The translations under genes were made by a program, and so were the position numbers. A model generated the notes under the pieces. It saw nothing but the letters and a program-made list of their open reading frames with translations, was not told the DNA's origin and did no database searches. Below are positions 1 to 8,481 of a stretch of DNA of 64,000 bases, piece by piece (position 1 is the stretch's first letter; the number at the start of each line of letters is the position of its first letter). Source of the DNA: Xanthobacteraceae bacterium (lineage in GTDB: Bacteria > Pseudomonadota > Alphaproteobacteria > Rhizobiales > Xanthobacteraceae); assembly GCA_028290465.1 (NCBI GenBank), contig JAQGJU010000042.1, forward strand, positions 1 to 64,000, given 5' to 3'.

Positions 1-12
1 AGCCTTTTGCGC

Positions 13-1872
13 TCAAATGCTTTCCATCTTCTCTAATTCGTCGATCATGCCGGCGATCATGTTGAGGCCGATCTGCCAGAAGGCGGGATCGCGCGCGTCG
101 AGGCCGAAGGGCGCGAGCAGCTCGGAATGATGTTTGGTGCCGCCGGCCGACAGCAAGGCGAAATATTTATCCGCAAACCCATCCGCCGCCTTCTCGTAAA
201 CGCCGTAGAGCGAGTTCACCAGGCAATCGCCGAACGCATAGGCGTAAACATAGAAGGGCGAATGGATGAAATGGGGGATGTAGGACCAGTAGGTCTCGTA
301 GCCCGGCCCTAGGCGGATGGCCGGCCCGAGGCTGTCGGCCTGCACGCTCATCCAGATTTCTGAAATCTTGTCCGCCGTCAGTTCGCCGTTGCGGCGCTCG
401 GTGTGCAGCTTGCGCTCGAAGGAATAGAAGGCGATCTGCCGCACCACGGTATTCAGCATGTCCTCGACCTTCGAGGCCAGCATGGTGCGCCGCTGGTCGG
501 GGCCGGACTGGCGCAGCAGCGCGCGGAAGGTGAGCATCTCGCCGAAGACCGAAGCCGTTTCGGCGAGTGTCAGCGGCGTCGGCGCCATCAGCGCGCCATT
601 GGGCGCCGCCAGCACCTGATGCACGCCATGGCCGAGTTCGTGCGCCAGCGTCATCACGTCGCGCGGCCGGCCCTGGTAGTTCAACAGCACGTAGGGATGC
701 GCCGACGGCACGGTCGGATGCGCGAAGGCGCCGGACGCCTTGCCGAGACGCACCGGCGCGTCGATCCAATTCTCCTTGAAGAACCGCTCGGCAACCGACG
801 CCATGCGGGGCGAGAACTCGCCATAGGCGCCGAGCACGGTGTCGCGGGCCTCAGTCCATGGAAAGATGCGCGTTTCGACCTTGGGCAGCGGCGCGTTGCG
901 GTCCCAATGCGGCAGCGTCTTCTTGCCGAACCATTTCGCCTTCAACGCATAATAGCGATGCGACAGCCGCGGATAGTTCGCCTGCACCGACGACACCAGC
1001 GCCTCGACCACCTCACGCTCGACCCGGTTCGACAGATGGCGTGCATCGGCGATGTCGGCGAAACCGCGCCAGCGGTCGGAGATTTCCTTGTCCTTGGCCA
1101 GCGTATTGGTGACCAGCGTAAACGTACGCAGATTTTCCTTGAACGTTACGGCCAGCGCGTCGGCCGCGGCCTTGCGTTTGGCCGGCAGCGAATCCTGCAA
1201 CAGATTCAGCGTCGGCTCGAGCGAAAGCGCTTTACCGGACACCTTGAAACGTAGCGCCGCGAGCGTCTCGTCGAACAGCCGGTTCCAGGCGCCGTGCCCG
1301 GTCATCGACTTCTCATGGAACAGCAATTCGACGCGGTCCTCGAGCTGGTACGGCTTCTCTTTGCGCACGTCGTCGATCCACGGCCGGTAGTGGCCGAGGA
1401 TCGGATCTTCCATCGCGGCGTCCAGCACCGCGTCGTCGATGCGGTTCAGTTCGAGGCCGAAGAACAGCAGGTGAGACGACGCCGCCGTGATGCGTTCGTC
1501 CACGTCGCCGTAGAATTTGGCCCGAATCGGATCTGTCTGTTGGCCGGCGTAAAGCAGACCGGCATATGAGCCGAGCCGGCCGATCAGATCGCCAATCGCC
1601 TCGTAGCGCTTCACAGCCTCGGCCAGCGCCGCGCCGGCGGCCGGGCGGGAGACCATCTCGGCCAGATTGCCCTTATAGGCCTCCTCGAACGCCGCGCATT
1701 CGGCGTCGATCCGTTCGAGATCCTGCTTCACCTGCGGGCTGTCGATCGCCGGATACAGCGCCGACAGATCCCATTCGGGCAATTTACCGAGCGAGGTCTT
1801 CTTACCGGTCGAGGTTTTGGAGGTTTTCCGGCTGGCGGGCCGCGCCGGAGCGCGTTTTTTGGCAACAGTCAT
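13..1872 (-). CDS. pepF: M3 family oligoendopeptidase F
   Basis: Cytoplasmic zinc metallopeptidase that degrades oligopeptides. The zinc motif HELGHGVHQ is visible about 420 residues in, placing two zinc-binding His residues and the catalytic Glu in the usual C-terminal half. The length of about 619 residues fits the PepF/M3B family. I chose the ATG at 1872, giving a Lys/Ala-rich N-terminus (MTVAKKRAPARPA) before the conserved GKLPEWDLSALYP start of the domain. An in-frame ATG at 1908 exists but adds an unconvincing stretch. It is the last gene of a co-directional run behind the XRE-type pair. Family assignment is secure; the physiological substrate is unknown. Confidence 0.93.
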   Translation of the reverse strand: MTVAKKRAPARPASRKTSKTSTGKKTSLGKLPEWDLSALYPAIDSPQVKQDLERIDAECAAFEEAYKGNLAEMVSRPAAGAALAEAVKRYEAIGDLIGRLGSYAGLLYAGQQTDPIRAKFYGDVDERITAASSHLLFFGLELNRIDDAVLDAAMEDPILGHYRPWIDDVRKEKPYQLEDRVELLFHEKSMTGHGAWNRLFDETLAALRFKVSGKALSLEPTLNLLQDSLPAKRKAAADALAVTFKENLRTFTLVTNTLAKDKEISDRWRGFADIADARHLSNRVEREVVEALVSSVQANYPRLSHRYYALKAKWFGKKTLPHWDRNAPLPKVETRIFPWTEARDTVLGAYGEFSPRMASVAERFFKENWIDAPVRLGKASGAFAHPTVPSAHPYVLLNYQGRPRDVMTLAHELGHGVHQVLAAPNGALMAPTPLTLAETASVFGEMLTFRALLRQSGPDQRRTMLASKVEDMLNTVVRQIAFYSFERKLHTERRNGELTADKISEIWMSVQADSLGPAIRLGPGYETYWSYIPHFIHSPFYVYAYAFGDCLVNSLYGVYEKAADGFADKYFALLSAGGTKHHSELLAPFGLDARDPAFWQIGLNMIAGMIDELEKMESI

Positions 1873-1958
1873 GGAGGGCTTTCGATGGAAGGGATCCCTC
1901 CTCAACATAGGGCGCCTGTGCGACCTGGCAATAACGTTATCGGCCTGAGACCGCCTCG

Positions 1959-2408
1959 CTACGCAAATGCCGCGAGCTGGGGCGCAAAATGCGTCATCAG
2001 TTCGATCGGCTCGGCCATGATCGGCTCGATTTTTTCCTCGAAGGCCTCACGGATCGCGCACCACGTTACCGTCAACCGTGCCATCAGGCTGGCTTTGCCT
2101 CGACGCAGGACAGCCTGCATCCGATCGACCAGCAGGCCCAGGCTGGCATGTTCGAACAGCAGTCGGCCGGCGCCGTCTTCCAGGACATACAGCCGGCCCA
2201 GGCGCGAAACGCACATAATGCAATCGTGCTCCGGGGCTGGCCCGACCAGATAAAGCTGCGGATCGCCGACTTCCGTAATTCCGGCGACCCAGCCGCCGAC
2301 ATCCGTGGCCTCCGTCGACACCGCCGGGGTTCCGGCGACCTGTTGCAGTTCGATCGGCCGCCAGCCCCACGCAGCCCGAGTTGTTTTGGGGAACGGATGT
2401 ACGGTCAT
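1959..2408 (-). CDS. conserved hypothetical protein paired with an XRE-type regulator
   Basis: A 149-residue soluble protein with no signal peptide or membrane segment and no family I recognise. Its start ATG overlaps the stop of the upstream HTH gene (ATGA), so the two are translationally coupled. The sequence contains a central PEHDCIMCVSRLGRLYVLEDG stretch resembling a small alpha/beta domain, and a helical C-terminus. The tight coupling suggests it modulates or is controlled by the neighbouring DNA-binding protein. A toxin-antitoxin-like or sensor-regulator pair is possible, but nothing in the sequence proves it. Confidence 0.72.
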   Translation of the reverse strand: MTVHPFPKTTRAAWGWRPIELQQVAGTPAVSTEATDVGGWVAGITEVGDPQLYLVGPAPEHDCIMCVSRLGRLYVLEDGAGRLLFEHASLGLLVDRMQAVLRRGKASLMARLTVTWCAIREAFEEKIEPIMAEPIELMTHFAPQLAAFA

Positions 2409-2704
2409 GACTTCACCTCGAACAGCAGCCGATAGAGTTCCGGGTCGTAGAACGCGAGTAGTTTCCGGGCGAAAGCCGACGGCTCAACGTCGAGCGCCAC
2501 CGCCCATGCTTCCATGCTTTCGGTCGGGACGCGGCCAAAGCCGTTCTCAACCTGGGAAATGAAGGTGTAATATTTTAGGCCGAGCCGCCCGGCGAGGTCG
2601 ATCTGCGACATTCCGGCGCGCGCCCGCAGTTCCTTCAGCCATGCGCCGGCCTCACGGCGCAGCCGCTTGGCCTCCGGCAATTGCTTCGCAAAATGAGTCG
2701 CCAT
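2405..2704 (-). CDS. XRE-family helix-turn-helix regulator
   Basis: A 99-residue protein carrying one HTH_3/XRE domain: LRARAGMSQIDLAGRLGL is helix 1-2, followed by YTFISQVENGFGRVP as the recognition-helix region. A short C-terminal tail (AFARKLLAFYDPELYRLLF) may dimerise or bind the partner. It is probably a DNA-binding repressor of its own two-gene unit. A GGAAGG ribosome-binding site lies upstream of the ATG at 2704. The stop overlaps the start of the next gene by four bases. A short inverted repeat lies about 25 bases upstream at 2728-2744. Confidence 0.85.
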   Translation of the reverse strand: MATHFAKQLPEAKRLRREAGAWLKELRARAGMSQIDLAGRLGLKYYTFISQVENGFGRVPTESMEAWAVALDVEPSAFARKLLAFYDPELYRLLFEVKS

Positions 2705-2727
2705 CCAGGTGAAACCTTCCGGCTTGC

Positions 2728-2744
2728 CAGACGTTTCAAGTCTG
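2728..2744. promoter_or_regulatory. candidate operator for the XRE-type pair
   Basis: Inverted repeat CAGAC-N7-GTCTG located just upstream of the XRE-type gene, next to an AT-rich stretch (2745-2766) that could hold its promoter. Position and symmetry suit autoregulation, but the arms are only five bases long. Confidence 0.35.
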
Positions 2745-2862
2745 CTAAACTAGTAAAAATAAATCCTCTTACTCGTCTTTCACGTTAGCACAACTATCGC
2801 GAAGGAAAAGATAGAGATTTGCCGAGCCGGAATGCCACCGGCGTACCGAAGGGAAACCGAAC

Positions 2863-3207
2863 ATGGCCATCACCCATTCTGGCGATTTTGCCCACCCAAC
2901 GGCCCCCACCATTACCGGTCCGGCGGTTGTGCTCGGGGCCGCGTGTTTGGCAACGCTGGCGGTCATGGCCGCCGCCACTCGCATGCTTTCTCCGGACGCG
3001 GTGCTGCCCGCGATCGCTACCGCCTTGTTCGCATTGAGCGCCGTGGTCGCATTGATCGCGTGGCAGCGCGGCTCCGGTCAGCAACGCCTGCTGCCGAGCT
3101 ATTGGGACGTCGCCGGCCTGCTGACGTTCGTCGGCATCTGTGTGGCCGCGCTGATCGAGCCGGACGCCATGGCACAGCTCGTCGAGACGTCGAACCGGCC
3201 GCGCTGA
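2863..3207 (+). CDS. small integral membrane protein of unknown function
   Basis: A 114-residue protein with three likely membrane segments (about residues 20-40, 47-67 and 84-101) and short loops. AAGGGA lies about ten bases upstream of the ATG as ribosome-binding site. The C-terminus is polar (MAQLVETSNRPR). It is 71 bases ahead of the TerC/YjbE gene on the same strand and may share its transcript. I do not recognise a family, and no catalytic residues are apparent. Confidence 0.68.
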   Translation: MAITHSGDFAHPTAPTITGPAVVLGAACLATLAVMAAATRMLSPDAVLPAIATALFALSAVVALIAWQRGSGQQRLLPSYWDVAGLLTFVGICVAALIEPDAMAQLVETSNRPR

Positions 3208-3278
3208 TCTGACCTTCAGCAACATCGAACGAACCGGACGGCCGGCATCGGCGTCCGCCGCAATACAATGAGGACGGC

Positions 3279-3959
3279 GTGGACCTGTACACAAACCTGA
3301 TCGCCCTGGGGCAGATCATCGTCATCGATTTCGTGCTGGCCGGCGACAACGCCATCGTGGTCGGCATGGCGGCTTCGCGGGTCGCTCCGGAGATCCGCGC
3401 CAAGGTGATCCTGTGGGGCATGGCCGGCGCGGTGGTGCTGCGCATCCTGTTCGCGGCCGTTGCCACCCAATTGCTGACCATCGTCGGATTGACGCTCGCC
3501 GGCGGCGTGCTGCTGCTCTGGGTGTGCTGGAAAATGTATCGCGAGATCACGATATCGGTACCCGAGCCGGCATTCGCAGGCGCCGGCGGCGCGTCCGGTG
3601 CCGGCGGTAATGGCGTGGTGCCGACGGTGGCGTTCGGCGCGGCGATCACGCAGATCGTCGTCGCCGACGTGTCGATGTCGCTTGATAACGTGTTGGCCGT
3701 GGCCGGCGCCGCCAAGGGCGAGATCTGGGTGCTGGTGGTCGGCCTGACGGTCGCCGTGATGTTCATGGCATTGCTGTCGACCTACATCGCCAAGCTGCTG
3801 GCAAACTACCACTGGATCACCTGGATCGGCCTCGCGATCATTCTGTATGTGTCGGTCGACATGGTCTGGCGCGGCACCCATCAAGTCGGCTGCCAGTTCG
3901 TATCCAAGTCCGCATGCGACGCCGGGACCCTGCAAACCTTGGGCGCCCTGTTGTCCTGA
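3279..3959 (+). CDS. TerC/YjbE-family integral membrane protein
   Basis: A 226-residue polytopic membrane protein with about seven transmembrane segments. The N-terminal IDFVLAGDNAIVVGMA and the mirrored VADVSMSLDNVLAVAGAA carry the paired acidic/Asn residues that define the TerC fold and are thought to bind metal in the membrane. Members of this family have been linked to manganese export. A GTG start at 3279 is used, as the hydrophobic N-terminus begins immediately after it. No yybP-ykoY-like manganese riboswitch was recognised in the short upstream region. The substrate here is inference only. Confidence 0.88.
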   Translation: MDLYTNLIALGQIIVIDFVLAGDNAIVVGMAASRVAPEIRAKVILWGMAGAVVLRILFAAVATQLLTIVGLTLAGGVLLLWVCWKMYREITISVPEPAFAGAGGASGAGGNGVVPTVAFGAAITQIVVADVSMSLDNVLAVAGAAKGEIWVLVVGLTVAVMFMALLSTYIAKLLANYHWITWIGLAIILYVSVDMVWRGTHQVGCQFVSKSACDAGTLQTLGALLS

Positions 3960-4008
3960 CACGCTTGTCTCTACCCAACGACTCCCGCCGCCCCCTGTGG
4001 GAGTTGTT

Positions 4009-4040
4009 AGCGCGGCGCCGATTTCACACGGCGCCGCGCT
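4009..4040. terminator. strong GC hairpin after the TerC-like gene
   Basis: A perfect 12-bp stem AGCGCGGCGCCG/CGGCGCCGCGCT with an 8-base loop lies about 50 bases after the TerC-like stop, followed by an AT-rich stretch (CCTAATATTT) rather than a clean U run. A weaker hairpin (ACTCCC/GGGAGT, 3981-4004) precedes it. The position supports a transcription terminator before the sigma-54 activator gene. Confidence 0.6.
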
Positions 4041-4138
4041 CCTAATATTTACCAATCGTTAAGACAGCCGGCGACATTGTCCCATTATGCGACAGTCGCC
4101 GCCCGCCTTTGCGGCCGGCGCGCCGGGACCGCACGCAC

Positions 4139-5725
<1,587 letters not shown>

Positions 5726-5768
5726 ACCGTTCGATCATCCGGATCGCGGAAGTACGGACGTGGCCGGG

Positions 5769-5785
5769 TTGTCACAGTATGACAA
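5769..5785. promoter_or_regulatory. inverted repeat, candidate activator binding site
   Basis: TTGTCA-N5-TGACAA in the gap between the sigma-54 activator and the L,D-transpeptidase gene, about 250 bases ahead of the latter's start. Its distance from the sigma-54-like element at 5956 would suit an upstream activating sequence bound by an enhancer-binding protein. Binding by the neighbouring regulator is inference. Confidence 0.4.
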
Positions 5786-5955
5786 AATCACGTGACGACG
5801 AGTCGATAAGCCATAACGATTCGTTGGCTGTGCGGGCGCGAGGTTCTAAGTAGATTGCGAACCTGAACGCACCGTGACGCGACTAACGGATCCAGCCTTC
5901 GATCGCCGGCCTGTCGGCGATCTAAACCCAACCGATCGCGCAGGATCGTCGGGAT

Positions 5956-5970
5956 TGGCCGTAACACTGC
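5956..5970 (+). promoter_or_regulatory. weak sigma-54 (-24/-12) promoter candidate for the L,D-transpeptidase
   Basis: TGGC and TGC are placed with the GG-N10-GC geometry of RpoN promoters (TGGCCG-N5-CTGC), about 50 bases before the transpeptidase start. Several consensus positions do not match. It is listed because the gene immediately upstream encodes a sigma-54 activator. Confidence 0.3.
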
Positions 5971-6022
5971 GATAGGCGGGTCCTTGCATGGGGACCCGAC
6001 CATAGCCCGGAAGGAACGATTG

Positions 6023-8155
6023 ATGCGCGGCTTCCGCTTCGAACACTTGCTGACCAGCACCGCCTTGGTTCTGCTGCTTGCCGGTACTCCGGCGTTTGCC
6101 GCCCCCGAAGGCGAGGCCGCCGCCATCGAAGCCGCCGTCCCGGTGCCCGAGCCGGCCAATGTGCCGCCGCCGACCGTCAAGGATATCGAACCGCAGGCGC
6201 CGGCCGAACGCGCCGCCGCGCCAGCGCTCCCGGAAGCCAAGCCGGTCGAGAAGCTAGCTGAGCCGGCTCCGGCCACCGCACCGGCTGACGTGAAGCCGGC
6301 CACGGCCGAAACCAAGGTCCCCGAGATCAAGGCGCCGGAAGCCCCGAAGGCCGCCGAAGCCCCCAAGGCGCCGGAAGCGGCTCCGCCGACCACCGCCACC
6401 GCCCCGGCCGTGACCGCACCGACCACCACGGCCGCTCCGGTTACGCCCGCCAAGGAAGTCGCGGCGGCGCCCGCCATCAATCCGGCCGATCAGGCCATTG
6501 CCGACCGGCTGCGTGAGCAGATGTCCGGCAAGCTGGCGAAGATGTTCGACCGCAAGAACGAGCGCACCGCCGTCGAGGCGTTCTATTCGGGCCGCAACTA
6601 TGCGCCGGCCTGGATTCAGAACGGCACCGAGACGCCGCGCGCCAAGGCGGCGATCGCCCGGATCAAGAACGCCGGCCAGGACGGTCTCGACCCGCTCGAC
6701 TACGTGACGCCCGACTTCGCCAAGGCGACCAGCCCGGAAGCGCTGGCCGAGGCCGACCTGAAGCTGACCGACGCGGTGTTGACCTATGCGCGTCACGCCC
6801 AGACCGGCCGCGTGCACTTCTCGCGCGTCGCCGCCGACATCGACTACAAGCTCGAATATCCGGAGCCGGCCGATATCCTGGCCAAGGTGACCACCGGCCA
6901 GGATGTCGCCGCGGTGCTGGACAGCTACAATCCCCAGCACACGGGCTACAAGGCGCTCCGGGCCAAGCTCGCCGAACTGCGCGGCAAGGCCGAGGACCGC
7001 GTGGACCAGATCGTCGACGGTCCGGTGCTCAAGCTCGCCAAGAAGGACGTGATGCAGGATCCGCGCGTGCCGGCGCTGCGCGCCCGGCTCGGCGTGACCG
7101 GCGACGCCACCGACCAGCGTTACGACGCCAAGGTCGCCGAAGCGGTGCGCAAATTCCAGGAGAGCGCCGACATCAAAGTCAGCGGCCAGCTCGACACCCG
7201 CACCGTCAACGCGCTGAACGGCCCGACCCGCGGCAAGCAGGTCGACACCATCGTGGCCAATCTGGAGCGCTGGCGCTGGCTGCCGCGCAAGCTCGGCGCA
7301 CCGTCGCTCGGCAACGCCTATGTGATGCTCAACGTGCCGGACTACACGCTCAAGGTGATGCACAACGACAAGCAGGCCTGGACCACCCGCGTGGTGGTCG
7401 GCAAGCCCGGCAATCATGCGACGCCGGTGCTGACCGAGACGATGAAGTTCATCACCGTCAACCCGACCTGGAACGTGCCGCCGTCGATCGTGTACGGCGA
7501 ATATCTTCCGGCGCTGCAACAGGATCCGTCCGTGCTGGACCGCATGGGCCTGAAGCTGGTGCAGAACCGGGACGGCAGCGTGCACATCTCGCAGCCGCCG
7601 GGCGAGCGCAATGCGCTCGGCCGCATCCGTTTCAACTTCCCGAACAAGTTCCTGGTCTATCAGCACGACACGCCGGACAAGAATTTGTTCGCGAAGGAAA
7701 CCCGCGCGTTCAGCCATGGCTGCATGCGGGTACAGAATCCGGACAAATACGCTGAGGTGCTGCTCGGCATCGCAATGCCGAAGGAAGGCTACACGGCCGA
7801 GCGCATCAAGAGCATGTATGGCCACTCCGAGATCAACATCAATTTCCCGACCCCGATCCCGGTGCACATCACCTACCAGACCGCCTGGGTCGACGACTCC
7901 GGCAAGCTGGAAACCCGCCCTGACATCTACGGCCGCGACGCCCGCGTCCTGGCCGCGCTGCGCGGCGAAGATCGCCGCATGGCCGATGTGGCCATCGAAC
8001 GTTCTCAGCCGAACTACAGCCGCCCGTCGGTGCGCCTGCCGGACGGCATGACGTTCGCCGGCGGCGGCAACGAGCCGTCGTTCCTGGATCGTCTGTTCGG
8101 CGTGACCCCGGCCGCGCCCCCGGCTCGGCCGCCCCGCCGGGTCTACTCGCGGTAA
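6023..8155 (+). CDS. YcbB-like murein L,D-transpeptidase
   Basis: A secreted 710-residue peptidoglycan enzyme forming 3-3 cross-links or attaching proteins to murein. A signal peptide (FEHLLTSTALVLLLAGTPAFA) is followed by a long Ala/Pro/Glu-rich linker (about 25-150), a scaffold region, a peptidoglycan-binding domain around 350-400 (RLGVTGDATDQRYDAKVAEA) and a YkuD catalytic domain. The active-site motif is S564-H565-G566-C567-M-R. The ATG at 6023 is chosen because GGAAGGAAC precedes it and the signal peptide begins there; an earlier in-frame ATG (5984) lacks this. The C-terminal ~100 residues after the catalytic domain are proline-rich. It lies downstream of the sigma-54 activator. Confidence 0.92.
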   Translation: MRGFRFEHLLTSTALVLLLAGTPAFAAPEGEAAAIEAAVPVPEPANVPPPTVKDIEPQAPAERAAAPALPEAKPVEKLAEPAPATAPADVKPATAETKVPEIKAPEAPKAAEAPKAPEAAPPTTATAPAVTAPTTTAAPVTPAKEVAAAPAINPADQAIADRLREQMSGKLAKMFDRKNERTAVEAFYSGRNYAPAWIQNGTETPRAKAAIARIKNAGQDGLDPLDYVTPDFAKATSPEALAEADLKLTDAVLTYARHAQTGRVHFSRVAADIDYKLEYPEPADILAKVTTGQDVAAVLDSYNPQHTGYKALRAKLAELRGKAEDRVDQIVDGPVLKLAKKDVMQDPRVPALRARLGVTGDATDQRYDAKVAEAVRKFQESADIKVSGQLDTRTVNALNGPTRGKQVDTIVANLERWRWLPRKLGAPSLGNAYVMLNVPDYTLKVMHNDKQAWTTRVVVGKPGNHATPVLTETMKFITVNPTWNVPPSIVYGEYLPALQQDPSVLDRMGLKLVQNRDGSVHISQPPGERNALGRIRFNFPNKFLVYQHDTPDKNLFAKETRAFSHGCMRVQNPDKYAEVLLGIAMPKEGYTAERIKSMYGHSEININFPTPIPVHITYQTAWVDDSGKLETRPDIYGRDARVLAALRGEDRRMADVAIERSQPNYSRPSVRLPDGMTFAGGGNEPSFLDRLFGVTPAAPPARPPRRVYSR

Positions 8156-8195
8156 TTTCCGACCGAAAGCCGCCGAAAAGCTCGTAAAATCTTCA

Positions 8196-8222
8196 TTCCG
8201 GCCGCACTCGTCGCGGCCGGAA
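8196..8222 (+). terminator. terminator hairpin after the L,D-transpeptidase gene
   Basis: A perfect 10-bp stem TTCCGGCCGC/GCGGCCGGAA with a 7-base loop, followed by GCGTTTTAAA, 41 bases after the stop codon. A good candidate for intrinsic termination. Confidence 0.7.
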
Positions 8223-8265
8223 GCGTTTTAAAGGCCGCGAATACCATCCGCATTAACCTCGACCG

Positions 8266-8281
8266 GTAAACGTCCCTTAAC
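8266..8281 (+). promoter_or_regulatory. CtrA-like box 1 upstream of the DUF882 gene
   Basis: GTAA-N7-TTAAC differs by one base from the CtrA consensus TTAA-N7-TTAAC. It lies in the gap 8156-8481, which holds no gene and contains, besides the terminator, this box and a second one at 8373. Confidence 0.35.
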
Positions 8282-8372
8282 CAGCCCGACAGGGGGTGGA
8301 CCCGGCGGGCCACTTTTCGCCATACTCGGCCTATACCCCTGTGTGGGTGGGGGTCGGGGCGTGTCGGGGACG

Positions 8373-8388
8373 TTAAGTCGACGCTAAC
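8373..8388 (+). promoter_or_regulatory. CtrA-like box 2 upstream of the DUF882 gene
   Basis: TTAA-N7-CTAAC, one base off the CtrA consensus, about 95 bases ahead of the start codon. Having two such boxes in one intergenic region makes cell-cycle control of the downstream envelope gene plausible. Chance occurrence cannot be excluded. Confidence 0.4.
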
Positions 8389-8481
8389 CCTTCCCGGTAA
8401 GAGTGCATTAAGCGCGTTGCGTGGCCTTTTTGGGCCGCGACGACGTTTGGTGACCATCTTGGGCAGGGCGAGATCGTACTA

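Noticed and set aside
403-1254. 283-codon plus-strand open frame opposite pepF
   Set aside because: Antisense to a conserved enzyme, with no ribosome-binding site and no domain.
6254-7867. 537-codon open frame on the minus strand inside the L,D-transpeptidase gene
   Set aside because: Shadow frame with biased composition and no recognisable domain; the plus-strand gene has signal peptide and SHGCMR motif.
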